Part shown: positions 41,715 through 52,429 of the stretch, piece after piece | Layout: each line of letters opens with the position of its first letter | Numbering within the stretch: position 1 is the first letter of the stretch | Source: Microglena sp. YARC | Taxonomy: Eukaryota; Chlorophyta; Chlorophyceae; Chlamydomonadales; Chlamydomonadaceae | Reading direction: 5' to 3' | Length of the DNA stretch: 64,000 bases | Assembly: GCA_022414725.1 (NCBI GenBank) | Contig: CM039464.1 | Coordinates: forward strand, 52,579,694 to 52,643,693 | The notes under the pieces: model-generated | Databases searched by the model: none | Seen by the model: only the letters and a program-made list of their open reading frames with translations | Told to the model about the DNA's origin: nothing | Translations under genes and position numbers: made by a program

Positions 41715-44228
41715 TTAAATAAAAGCCTGCTCCTCTCCCCTGGTCAAGCCCGGAGTCGGACAGACTTGATTCTTCATCTCAGGCGTCAGGTTCCCACAGC
41801 GCCGCCCATCAGCACAGCAGCCGCCCATGATGTCAGCATACCACACGCACTGCCCGGCGCATTCCACCGGCGCCACTGAATTGCACTTGGCCAAGATCCA
41901 GCTAGCGTCGGTTTGGTCCTTCGGGTTGCACGCCTGGCAATTCTTGGTGGCCCAGGTGAAGCACGTCCCATAAGTGAAACCTCCAGATGGGATGAGGCTC
42001 GAGCCAGCTGGAGCTGCATGGTGGGACAGGGTGGGACAAGGTGGGCGAGATGGGGGTTCAAAGGGTGTTGGGAGTGACAAACTAAGTGTGTGGGACACGG
42101 TGGCCCAGGTGAAGCACGTCCCATAGGTGAAATCTCCAGATGGGATGAGGCTCGAGCCTGCTGGTGCTGCGTGGTGGGACAGGGTGGGACCCGGTGGGCG
42201 AGATGGGAGTTCAAAGGGCACTGGGAGTGACAAACTAAGTGTGTGGGACACGGTGGCCCAGGTGAAGCACGTCCAGTAGGCGAAATCTCCAGATGGGATG
42301 AGGTTTGAGCCAGCTGGTGCTGCATGGTGGGACAGGGTGGGACACAGTGGGCAAGATGGGGGTTCAAAGGGCGTTGGTAGGGACACACTACGGTATGCAT
42401 GTGGGGCAGGATGGTAGGAGAATGGAGGGATGGAGGGGGGGACACAGTAAGCATGTGGGGCAGGGTGGGCAGGATGAGGGCTGAAAGGGCGCTGGCGGTG
42501 ACAAACTAAGTGTGTGGGACAGGGTGGCCTAGGTGAAGGACGTCCAGTAGGTTAAACCTCGAAATGGATTGAGGTTTGATCCAGCTGGTGCTGGGCGTAT
42601 GAGGGACATGGGATTAAGGTATGGAGGGAGGGGGGGGGGGGGGTCATCATGGTAGGAAGGGCATGGTGGCAGGTCAAGTGCTGAAACGGCACCGGCGGTG
42701 ACAAACTAAGTGTGTGGGACAGGGTGGCCCAGGTGAAGCACGTCCCTTAGGTGAAACCTCCAGATGGGATAAGGTTTGAGCCAGCTGGTGCTGCATGGTG
42801 GGACAGGGTGGGCAAGATGGGCAAGATGGGGGTTCAAAGGGCACTGGGAGTGACAAACTAAGTGTGTGGGACAGGGTGGCCCAGGTGAAGCACGTCCCTT
42901 AGGTGAAACCTCCAGATGTGATGAGGCTTGAGCCTGCTGGTGCTGCGTGGTATGAGGGATATGGTGGTTGAGGTAGGGAGGAGGGGTGGGTGGGGTGGGT
43001 GTGTGTGGGGGGGGGCATCATGGTAGGAGGGACATGGTGGCAGGACGTGGGTTGAAAGAGTGCTGGCGGTGACAAACTAAGTGTGTGGGACAGGGTGGCC
43101 CAGATGAAACCTAAAAATGGGATGAGGCTTGAGACAGCTGGTGCTGCATGGTATGGGGGACATGGTGAGCTAGATGAGGGTTCACAAGACGCTGGCGGTG
43201 ACACACTGAAGCGGCCCACATGCCACGAGATGCATAGTCTTTATTTTCAGCTACGAGCAGTAGCTTCTAGGCAGCTCACTGAGCAAGCCACTCAGCCAAG
43301 ACCCAATATTTCAACAGTTCATAGTGCTTTTCGGAGAAGGCCCCCTTCTGGGGGACGGGAGCCTCCAGGGTCACCCCGATGTCCGACCGTCCTTCCGACG
43401 TACAGCTTCCAGATGCACTGTGTGACTCTAGGTTTGACTAGTTTGCAAGCCAGGGGAGCTGTTTAGAAGTTGCTGCTCGTAGCCGAAAAGGAAGGCTATG
43501 ATGAGATGGTCTTGCAGAGGGATCATCTGTGGCACAAGCTTGCGGTTCATCAGTGTTTTTTGGCGGAGCCCCCCCTTCTTGGGGGCGGGAGCCTCCAGGT
43601 CACCCCGTTGTCTGACCGTCCTTCTGACGTACACGAAGCCTGACACGTAAGCCAACTGTCTCGCAACTAACTAGCTTTGGTCCGCTTGATTCCGTTGCCA
43701 ACACTGTCCGCCAATTTTCCACGTCGCAAGCGACTGCCTAGGACTTGTTCGTTTTAGCCCCTCCTGATATCGTTGTTGGGCAAGTCTCTTTAGCCTATTT
43801 GGCTACCTCTGGACTGTAACAAACAAACACATTACATTGTCATCGACAGGCCATTGTTGGTCCAAGACAAGCCCGCTCTACAACCTCCGGGAGGGGTCTT
43901 CCAACAAATCATTAAAAAGAGAGAGGCAATATTGCAGCAGGCAAGCATTATTATCAGCACTTACAGTCAGAGCGTTCGTGCTCCAATGATAATTGACTAC
44001 ATACCAGCTTTGATAAACCTTACACGTTGTAAGCGTGCCCAAAGCAATGGAAAACCCAACATGTATGTTGCTACAGTTGGTGAGCTCGTGCTAAACGAAG
44101 CGACCCCAGTATTATAATATTAATACAATAATGTGAGTTAAGGTATTAATATCAATTATAATAATAATAATAATTCTAATAATACTAATAATACTAATAA
44201 TACTAATAATACTACTAATAATAATAAC

Positions 44229-44272
<44 letters not shown>

Positions 44273-44285
44273 TAATAATAATAAC

Positions 44286-44340
<55 letters not shown>

Positions 44341-44713
44341 CTAATACTAATAATACTAATAATAATACTACTATAATACTAATACTAATACTAATACTAA
44401 TACTAATAATACAACTACTAATAGTAATAATAATAATAATAATAATGATACTAATACTAATACTAATAACAATACTAATACTAATACTAATACTAATACT
44501 TATACTAATACTAATACTAATACTAATACTAATACTAATACTAACAATACTAATACTAATACTTATAATACTCATAATAGCAATGTAATAATATGAACAA
44601 CCCTACGTACCAGCTTTAAAGCAATCCCAGTAAGCGTCAGGGCAGTCGACTTGGGCTAAATGCAAAGGGAGCAGCAGCAGTCCCAAAAGAGTGAGGGATG
44701 TTGAACTGGCCAT
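41715..44713 (-). CDS. Small secreted Cys-rich protein (two exons)
   Basis: Exon 1 is 44611-44713 and exon 2 is 41715-42007; GT/AG, phase 1, 131 residues and TAA. Residues 1-20 are a classic signal peptide (MASSTSLTLLGLLLLPLHLA), so the product should enter the secretory pathway. The mature part has twelve cysteines, in CPDAYWDC, NCQAC, ECAGQC and GGCCADGRRC among others, suggesting disulfide bonding. I recognise no family and assign no function. Exon 2 is preceded by about six decaying copies of its first ~60 coding bases, so alternative exon use is possible. The 2.6-kb intron also holds one complete MITE, dispersed repeats and a trinucleotide run. Confidence 0.75.
42090..43205 (-). repeat. 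Tandem copies of exon 2 acceptor edge (Cys-rich gene)
   Basis: Six decoys at about 42100, 42250, 42520, 42720, 42872 and 43090 repeat GGTGGCCCAGGTGAAGCACG, TCTCCAGATGGGATGAGG and CCAGCTGGTGCTGCATGG, i.e. exon start plus acceptor. The nearest period is about 141 bp. Confidence 0.9.
43244..43489 (+). mobile_element. MITE, family C, with a family T fragment inside
   Basis: Left end TTTTCAGCTACGAGCAGTAG, right end TTGCTGCTCGTAGCCGAAAA. Between the two halves, 43325-43404 is a truncated family T repeat (GGCCCCCTTCTGGGGGACGG, GAGCCTCCAGGGTCACC), giving a nested structure. Confidence 0.78.
43553..43830 (+). mobile_element. Dispersed repeat, family T joined to family S tail
   Basis: It starts TTTTTTGGCGGAGCCCCCCC and follows the order of 27953-28165, then continues directly into GGGCAAGTCTCTTTAGCCTA and CTCTGGACTGTAACAAAC. 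The tail is thus shared by two different heads. Confidence 0.72.
44153..44585. repeat. (AAT/ACT)n trinucleotide array
   Basis: About 430 bp of AATAAT and ACTAAT units, in the intron of the Cys-rich gene. It gives poly-Leu/Ile frames that are not genes. Confidence 0.95.
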
Positions 44714-44849
44714 CTGGTGGGGATAGGGAGTAAGCGAGTGGGGGCCTGGAGGGGAAGGTGCAAGGGGAGGTACACATATCAGTATCTGGTGGGGATAGGG
44801 AGTAAGCGAGTTGGGGCCTACATGGGCAGGTACACGGGGAGTAATACAG

Positions 44850-44950
44850 TCTCAGTCTCAGTCTCAGTCTCAGTCTCAGTCTCAGTCTCAGTCTCAGTCT
44901 CAGTCTCAGTCTCAGTCTCAGTCCCAGTCCCAGTCTCAGTATCAGTATCT
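44850..44950. repeat. (CAGTCT)n microsatellite
   Basis: About 16 units of TCAGTC just upstream of the Cys-rich gene. Confidence 0.95.
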
Positions 44951-45011
44951 GGAGGAAACAACGAAAGGTGGTAACTAACAGTGTGGCTTACAGCTTTTCT
45001 CGCTGTTTTTC

Positions 45012-45192
45012 TTTTCGGCCACTAGCAGCAGCTTCTAGGCAGCTCCCTAAGCCAGCCACTGGGCTAAATCCCAATATGTCAGCAGGTCTGGAAAGCCGAT
45101 TGTGTCTGCTTCAAAGTGCACTAGGTCAAATTTGGTTTGCCTCAATAGCCAGTCAGGGGAGCTGCCTTGAAGCTGTTGCTCGTAGCTGAAAA
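45012..45192 (+). mobile_element. MITE, family C
   Basis: TTTTCGGCCACTAGCAGCAG at the left and TTGCTCGTAGCTGAAAA at the right; 181 bp; same interior words as 41506-41687. Confidence 0.83.
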
Positions 45193-45604
45193 GAAAAGCT
45201 ATGGTGGTGACTAACCCTGTCATGCACTGGGTGGCGAAACCAGTGGCTGGCTTAGGGAGCTGCTTAGAAGCTGCTGCTTGTAGCTGAAAAGAAAAGCTAC
45301 GGAGGTGACTAACCCTGTCATGTGCTTGGTGGCGAAACGAGTGGCTGGCTTAGGGAGCTGCTTAGAAGCTGCTGCTTGTAGCTGAAAAGAAAATCTATGG
45401 TGGGGACCAACCCTGTCATGCGCTTGGTGGCGAAACCATTGGCTGGCTTAGGGAGCTGCCTAGAAGCTGCTGCTGGTAGTCAAAAATAAAAGCTACGGAG
45501 GTGACTAACCCTGTCATGCGCTTGCTGGCGAAACCATTGGCTGGCTTAGGAAGCTGCCTAGAAGCTGCTGCTCGTAGCCGAAAGGAAAGCTACGGAGCTA
45601 TGGT
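45193..45604 (+). repeat. Tandem amplification of the MITE C right end (~97 bp x 4)
   Basis: Units of CAGTGGCTGGCTTAGGGAGC, TGCTTAGAAGCTGCTGCTTG, TAGCTGAAAAGAAAAGCTAC and GGTGACTAACCCTGTCATG follow directly from the complete copy at 45012. Confidence 0.88.
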
Positions 45605-45644
45605 GGGGACTAGGATAGGTGGTAACTAACAGTGTGGCATATAG

Positions 45645-45775
45645 CTTTTCTCAGTAGCTTCTTGGCAGATCCTTGAGCCAGCCACTGGGCTAAGCACCAA
45701 GCTTGCAGCAGTACTGGAAAACTGATTGTGTTAGCTTCAAGATGCACTAGGTTGCGTCAGGTTTGGATAAATAGG
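45645..45775 (+). mobile_element. MITE, family C, left part
   Basis: CTTTTCTCAGTAGCTTCTTG, GCAGATCCTTGAGCCAGCCA and AGTACTGGAAAACTG; it stops at GGATAAATAG without the right terminus. Confidence 0.75.
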
Positions 45776-45837
45776 TGGTAACTAACAGTGTGGCATATAG
45801 CTTTTCTTTGCAGCTACGCAGAGCTACGTAGTAATTA

Positions 45838-46018
45838 TTTTCAGCCTTTCTCAGCAGCTTCTGGGCAGATCCCTGAGCGAGCCACTGGTCTAAGCACCAA
45901 GATTGCAGCAGTACTGGAAAGCTGATTGTGTTAGCTCAAGATGCACTAGGTTGCGTCAGGTTTGGTTGAATAGCCAGCCAGGGGAGCTTCCTAGAAGCTG
46001 CTGCTGGTACCTGGAAAA
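45838..46018 (+). mobile_element. MITE, family C
   Basis: Left TTTCTCAGCAGCTTCTGGGC, right GAGCTTCCTAGAAGCTGCTG plus CTGGTACC; interior AGTACTGGAAAGCTGATTGT. Confidence 0.78.
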
Positions 46019-46069
46019 AGCTATGATCTAGTCGCATTCCTTCCAGGTACAGTACTGTCACTTGAGACA

Positions 46070-46600
46070 TGAACTGTACTGTACTGTACTGCATTGTACT
46101 GTACTGTATTGTACTGTACTGTACTGTACTGTACTGTACTGTACTGTACTGTACTGTACTGTACTGTACTGTACTGTACTGTATTGTACTGTACTGTACT
46201 GTACTGTACTGTACTGTACTGTACTGTACTGTACTGTACTGTACTGTATTGTACTGCCACTTGCAACATGAACTGCAATGTACTGTCACTTGCAACATAA
46301 AACTAACATGAACTGCACTGTACTGTCACTTGCACTTGCATGAACTGCAAATCTACTGCCTTGAACTGTCATGTACTGTCATGTGCTGTCATGTACTGGC
46401 ATGAACTTTAATGTACTGCCACTTGCAATCATGCATGTACTATAATGTACTGGCATGTACTGGCATGAACTGCGAATGAACTAACATGAACTGCACTGTA
46501 CTGTCACTTGCAACATGAACTGCATTATACTATCACTTGCAAGATGAACTGTACTGTACTGTACTATACTATACTGTACTGCCACAAGCAACATTAACTG
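46070..46600. repeat. (GTACT)n pentanucleotide array with degenerate extension
   Basis: About 36 clean units at 46075-46255, then degenerate ACTTGCAACATGAACTGCA units to about 46600. The clean tract is open in several frames on both strands; none is a gene. Confidence 0.95.
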
Positions 46601-46689
46601 TACTGTATTGTCACTTGCAAAGCATGAAAAGCAACAGGACGCGATGTTCTCAAACGACCTACAACAGACATCAACTACCTTGTGTGTGT

Positions 46690-47600
46690 GTTTGGGGGGG
46701 GGGGGGGGGGCTTGGTCGTTTTGAAGTCCTGAAGCAGACGGCAGGAGTCAGATATCTGGCCCTGGTCCTCGTTACAAATGCCGACACATGAGCTGTTTTC
46801 TGGCCTTGGATCTGTAACCCTCTTAGTGGGTGTCCGTGTAAAGCACTGACGTGGGTGGATTTACTCGGCTTGCCTAAGATGTCATGGACGAGAAAAGGCG
46901 CACCGCGGTCGACCTGGTTGATGAGCGCGAGCTCAAGCACAGTTTCGCCCCCCCCCCTGCCTATTCAACCCGTTTCTTGGCCTGTCCATGGACGTCAGGA
47001 CAGGACCGGGGGACAGGACCCCCCTACGCGCCCCTACGCAATACTATCGTCGATTCTCGATGCATTACGGTAACCGACAACCGCAGGACCGGCGCATGAC
47101 CCATTTCAGATCAGCGGGCCGAGGATCTCGTCGACTAGGTCCACCGAGTACCTCACGTTGTCCACGTCCCTTCAGACTACCGTCGGGTACCGTTGAGTTT
47201 AAGTTTCAGTCAGCCTTGCTTTAGTAACACCGCCAACCGAGGATTCAGAAAGAAAGGCGGACAATTAGAAAACAGTTATCAAAACGTAGATTTTGAAAGT
47301 GATTATAGGTTAATGTGATATCGACCGTGAATTTTGAAAACGGTTCTCCAAACGTAGATGTTAAAGTACCCCTCACCTGAACAACCCTGGTTACAGTCCC
47401 TGAAATGAGCGCCCCCGGTCACATCATCGGCAATCCCCAGACTTTTCGGCCGCTCCAAGAGATGGCCTAAATATTTAAGACCGAAAACAGCCTCTTCGCA
47501 TAATTGAAATTGAAATTGAAATTGAAATTGAAATTGTTACATCCGTGTAGAACCGTTACTCACAGGACGTGAAGTTAAGGACACCATAGCGTAAGCCGGA
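46690..47600. other. Intergenic stretch, no recognised gene
   Basis: It begins with a TGTGTG/G18 tract and holds overlapping open frames at 46855-47224 with no recognised motif, plus an (ATTGAA)5 run at 47504-47536. Confidence 0.45.
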
Positions 47601-47611
47601 GCTAGCTATAG

Positions 47612-47920
47612 TCACCGTGCCTCTTCGCATAACGATTGTGCAACTTGCTTCGCTAATCTTTTGTGCACGTTATTTGTCGCAGCTACTTCTTCATTTCCCC
47701 CGCAAGCTTTCAAACATTCCATTGTAACATCGACAAAGTCCTTGAGTCGAGGGCTAGCGCACGCCACGGAGAAAAAATTCTTTTTTGTAAAAACCAAAAT
47801 GCCTGCGGTCTTCAACCAAGCAACAACACGACAGGCCTTTCCCTTCCACGCGAAAGCATCTTGCCAGGTGTAGGACATACAACCGGCCTTCCTGAAATCT
47901 TGTTGCACAAAGACCGACAC
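47612..47920 (-). CDS. Hypothetical protein fragment
   Basis: An open frame of about 100 codons reads on the minus strand and ends TGA at 47612; the frame is open about 60 bp further upstream without an ATG. Composition is protein-like (mixed charged, aromatic and Cys residues: YTWQDAFAWKGKACRVV, then FVDVTMECLKACGG). I recognise no family. It could be the end of a gene or of a transposon protein. Confidence 0.3.
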   Translation of the reverse strand: MSVFVQQDFRKAGCMSYTWQDAFAWKGKACRVVAWLKTAGILVFTKKNFFSVACASPRLKDFVDVTMECLKACGGNEEVAATNNVHKRLAKQVAQSLCEEAR

Positions 47921-48169
47921 TTCTGTTTTAACCCGTGCGGCCTCACTTATAGCATTTCTTAATCCGTACTTTTTTTAAATGTTATACCCTGTTGTTGCCA
48001 TGCTCTTTAAAAAAAGTAATGATAAAGCCTGGTGTGGCGTGGTACTACGGGGTTGTTTCACTGCTAGGACATGAGCCCCTTTGATCTTTATTGTAACGGC
48101 CCCTCGCATAGTATCGCGAATTCGCCCGGGGGATTGGAATTGGAAGACTGTGACAGCCCAAAGTTGGGA

Positions 48170-48275
48170 GGCAAAACCATGTAACACTCCAATTCAATCC
48201 AATCAATGTTACAATCCAATCCAATCCAATCAATGTAACAATCCAATCCAATCCATGTAACAATCCAATCCATGC
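48170..48275. repeat. CAATCCAATCCATGTAA repeats
   Basis: Short CAATCCAATC and ATGTAACAATC words in tandem, joined on the left to the GCCCAAAGTTGGGAGGC word of the 21-22 kb repeat. Confidence 0.8.
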
Positions 48276-48828
48276 TCTGATGAGGGAAGGAGTCCGGAGT
48301 CCGGTTTACTTCTTGATCCTTATCACTCTATCTGTAGCAGGGAACCCAGGGTCTCTGTAGAAAACGAATGTTGAGGGTCCAGTTGGCATCGAATGCTAGT
48401 TTGAGTTTAGCCTTTCCTGCCGAAGGCCTAATTCCACTATTCATAGCATTTATTGATTTATTGTTATTTGTTACAGTCCAGTATTAGAGATAGCCACTTT
48501 GGCTTGAGTTATTGTTATTTGTTACAGTCCAGTATTAGAGATAGCCACTTTGGCTGATGGCCATATTTAACTGAATACATATCCTGTATGGACTTATCCC
48601 ACAATGTATTGCATTTATAGCATTGCCTATTTCACTATTTGGCATACCCCTGATATAGATATACATACATTTTTATGTATACATAAATCCTGATAAATAC
48701 ATAAAAATCCTGTAGAGCAGCAGTAAAACATACTTACTTCGTGGGTGCTTTTTTTGCTTTGTAGGTGCTCTTTCTTTTTGTTTAAAGCTCAGAGTCTCAT
48801 ACACCCTCGCGGTGTCAAGTAGACTTTA

Positions 48829-48898
48829 ACATGTAATGTAATGTAATGTAATGTAATGTAATGTAATGTAATGTAATGTAATGTAATGTAATGTAATG
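48829..48898. repeat. (TGTAA)n pentanucleotide array
   Basis: About 14 units ending at the first ATG of the downstream ORF. Confidence 0.93.
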
Positions 48899-49939
48899 CA
48901 AAGAAATAAACGACATGCAATTACCTTTTATATGCTATGCTATTCTCTATGCAACGTTTTTCATGTAAGCAGCTTGACTGCCTGTATTGCTTGCTCATGT
49001 ACATCCAGGAGGCGCAGCGCAACAGCAGTACAAATACAGCGCAGGACACCCACACCAGGGATCCCTCAAGGAGCGGGACTCGATGACGATGCACAAAACA
49101 TCCGCCGGCTACAGTCCATTGACACACTGTCACAGAATGGATCTACCCGCACAGGACCGGGATTGAATGGCGTGGCAAAAAAACTCCTCCGGCTACAGTC
49201 CATAGCTACACAGTCACAGAGCAGCACTCTCCTCACAGGCGCAGGATTGAATGGCAAGGCAAACAACAACACCCCGCTACAGTCCATCAATACACAGTCA
49301 CATAGCAGCACTCTCCGCCCAGGACACGGGTTCGATGACGAGGTAGCCAACAACACCCCGCTACAGCCCGTTGATACACAGTCACAGAGCAGCACTCTCC
49401 ACACAGACGCAGGATTGCATGGTGCGGCGACCAACAACACCCCGCTACAGTCCGTAGCTACACAGTCACAGAGCACTCTCGGCACAGGCGCAGGATTGAA
49501 TGGCAAGGCAAACAACAACACACTCCGCTACAGTCCATCAATACACAGTCACAGAGCAGCACTCTCGCCAGGACACGGGATTTTGATGACGAAGCACCCA
49601 CCCAACAACAACCCGCTACAGCCCGTTGATACACAGTCACAGAGCAGCACTCTCCACACAGGCGCAGGATTGGATGGTGCGGCGACCAACAACAACCCGC
49701 TACAGTCCGTAGCTACACAGTCACAGAGCAGCACTCTCCGCACTGGACTGGGATTCAATGACGAGGCAAACAGCAACACCCCACTACAGTCCATTGAGAC
49801 ACAGTCCGTCATTAACATTCTCCACACAGGCGCAGGATTGAATGGCAAGGCAACCAATAACACCCCACTACAGACCATCGATACACAGTCACAGAGCAGT
49901 ACTCTCCGCACGGCACTCACCACCGGCTTGTCCTTATGA
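48896..49939 (+). CDS. Hypothetical repeat protein (28-29 residue repeats)
   Basis: A single 347-codon frame. After a hydrophobic, Cys-containing start (YMLCYSLCNVF, ACIACSC) come about nine repeats of the type GAGLNGKANNNTPLQSI plus TQSQSSTL. The unit is 84-87 bp, a multiple of three, so the frame stays open. One repeat (near 49515-49600) is read in a shifted frame and then returns to the original, so two small indels compensate each other. No family is recognised. It may be a real Asn/Ser/Thr-rich repeat protein or merely a coding-compatible minisatellite; upstream is a TGTAA array and no promoter is evident. Confidence 0.4.
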   Translation: MQRNKRHAITFYMLCYSLCNVFHVSSLTACIACSCTSRRRSATAVQIQRRTPTPGIPQGAGLDDDAQNIRRLQSIDTLSQNGSTRTGPGLNGVAKKLLRLQSIATQSQSSTLLTGAGLNGKANNNTPLQSINTQSHSSTLRPGHGFDDEVANNTPLQPVDTQSQSSTLHTDAGLHGAATNNTPLQSVATQSQSTLGTGAGLNGKANNNTLRYSPSIHSHRAALSPGHGILMTKHPPNNNPLQPVDTQSQSSTLHTGAGLDGAATNNNPLQSVATQSQSSTLRTGLGFNDEANSNTPLQSIETQSVINILHTGAGLNGKATNNTPLQTIDTQSQSSTLRTALTTGLSL

Positions 49940-50079
49940 AGATGTGGAGGCCTGTGTGCTGGGCTTGAAGCACTCCTGAGCAAGGATCACTGTGGTCCGC
50001 TAGTTTATGTAAGCGACATCTCCCCGGCAGCGTCAGCAGGTGGCCAGCACCGCGCGTGCAACTCTTGCTCAAAAGTACC

Positions 50080-50770
50080 TCATCTGCACCCTGCATCCCC
50101 CAACCTGCAGGTATGTCTCACCCTGCACCGGCTGCACTTCACCCCTGCACCCCCACCCTGCACGTGTACCCTACAACCCTCCCCTGCACACCTGCACCTT
50201 CACCCTGTACCCCCACCCTGCACCTCATCCTGCAACCCTCATCCTGCACCCTGCACTCCCCACCTGCACGCGTACCCTAACACCCTCACCCTGCACCCTG
50301 CACCTTCACCCTGTACCCCCACCATGCACCCCGCACCCTTCATCCTGCACCCTCATCCTGCACCCCCCACCCTGCACTTCAACCCGCACCCTGCACCCCA
50401 CCATGCACTCTGCACCCTAAACCCTGCATCCTGCATCCTGCACCCTGTACCCTGCACTTTGTACCCTATAGCCTATACCCTGCACCCTATAACCTGCATT
50501 CTGCACCTACACCTGCACCCTGACCCTGCACCCCCACTATGCACCTGCACGTGTACCCTCACCATGCGCCAGAAGTACCCTGATTTCCTGCCCCCCTCAG
50601 TCCTGCACCCTGCACCCTGTACCTGCACCCCCACCATGCGCCCAGCAACCTAGGTACCCTGATTTTCTGCCCCCCTCAGTCCTGCACCCTACCTGCAACC
50701 CTGTAACCCTGCACCCACCATGCGACAGATCTACGGTACCCTGATTTCCTGCCCCCCTCAGTCCTGGATT
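50080..50770 (+). repeat. CCCTGCACC minisatellite
   Basis: Degenerate CCCTGCACCC, CACCCTGTACCC and CATGCACC words over about 690 bp, turning into three ~105-bp units with GTACCCTGATTTCCTGCCCC near the end. Confidence 0.88.
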
Positions 50771-50799
50771 CATGCGTTCAAATCCTGCACCAGGTCCAT

Positions 50800-51080
50800 C
50801 ACACAGTGCACCCCAATTAAAATCAAATTAATCATATTGATTTCTAATTTTAATTTCATCTAAATTATTTTAACTGAATTGTGCAACTCCTGCACAATAG
50901 GTACCGCAGATTAATTGCCCCCTCAGCACTTTTGAATCCTACCCTAGGACATTGCAGTGCGACCACTTATAATCCAATTCAAATACGGTAATCAGGTTAA
51001 TTTAATTTTTGATACATATTAATTTAGTTCGAATTCAAAATTGTGCAACTCCTGCAAAAACAGGTAGCCCCCCGCCCCCC
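50800..51080 (+). repeat. AT-rich copies with CAACTCCTGCA motif
   Basis: Two ~180-bp units with TGTGCAACTCCTGCA and AATTAATTTAATTT-type sequence, each followed by a CCCCTCAGC word. Confidence 0.6.
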
Positions 51081-51269
51081 CCCCCCCCCTGATTAACTTT
51101 GGCCCCCTCAGCCCTGGAGCACGCTTTCGAAGCCCTACCCCAGGACATCACCCAATGCACCATACGCCTGATTTGAAGCTGGTCGCACGGGACGTATCTG
51201 CAACGTGCCTTGGTTCGTCATTGCCGGCCCGAGTGCCAGATACTCCCCAGCTGGGTCCAACAGGGGGTC

Positions 51270-52170
51270 CAATGGTCCACGTGCTCACATTATGCAGGCA
51301 TGTATAAATTCATAAATGGTTAAATAAACACAGATTTAAATATTATTTGATTATTTAGCCAAATCTATGACACTTGCTCACATCATGCAGGCATGTATAC
51401 ATTCATAAATAGTTAAATAAATACACATTTAAATATTATTTAATTATTTATCGAAAGCTATGACAATTGATAACATCATGCAGGCACGCATAAATTCATA
51501 AATGGTCAAATAAACAAATATTTAAATAGTATTTAATTATTTAGAGAAAGCTATTATAATTGCTCAGTTGCTCACATCATGCAGGCATGTATAAATTCAT
51601 CAATAGTTAAATAAATACATATTTGGATATTCATTATTTATTTAGTAAATCTATAATAACTTGCTCACATCAATGCAGGCATGTATACATTCATAAATAG
51701 TTAAATAAATACATATTTTGATATTCATTTATTTATTTAAAGCTAAATCATAACAATTAGCTGCATCAAATCATGCAGGCAGTAATGAATCATGAACTTG
51801 TTAAAGAAACCACATATTCTAAATATTTCTTCACATATCTTTTTAGACAAAGCTATAATAATTGCTCACAATATGCAGGCATGTCATATTCATCAAATAG
51901 TTAAAATAAAGACATATTTTGAATAGTAATTTAACTGTTAGACGAAAGCTGTAATAATTGCCACCTCATGTAGCATGTATGTATTCATATTATATTTAAA
52001 TACATACACATTTAAATATATTATTTTAATTCAGCGAAAGCTATAATAATTGCTCACACTCATCCAGGCATGTTAAATTCATAGATTGTTAAAATAAATA
52101 CACACCGGCATTGAATCTCATTTTATCACTTAGCTTAAGCTATAAAAATTGCTCAAACATCAGACATGTG
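51270..52170 (+). repeat. ~110-bp AT-rich tandem array
   Basis: About eight units of TTGCTCACATCATGCAGGCA, TGTATAAATTCATAAATAGT, TAAATAAATACATATTTAAA and AAAGCTATAATAA. Confidence 0.9.
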
Positions 52171-52429
52171 AACGAGCAAAAAATAGTACGTCTTGTTACG
52201 AGGCATGAGGTTGAGGGGGGGCCGCGCATTTTCTTGCACTGTATGCATTTTAGTGATTGGTGGGCTTTAATTATAATTACATGGTTTAGGTTCAATTATA
52301 AGCTTTTATTATAGCAACAGCTATAGATGTTAACAACTAGCAAAGACCTGTCAAACCCCTGATTAATGGCTAAAGCCGAAGCTACCAGCAATGGGTCTTT
52401 AAAAAGTCCAATTTACGGCCTGGCTGACC

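Noticed and set aside
44153..44585. Long poly-Leu/Ile open frame on the minus strand.
   Set aside because: It is a trinucleotide microsatellite read as protein.
46062..46311. Several overlapping 65-85 codon frames on both strands.
   Set aside because: They arise from the (GTACT)n array and have no conserved content.
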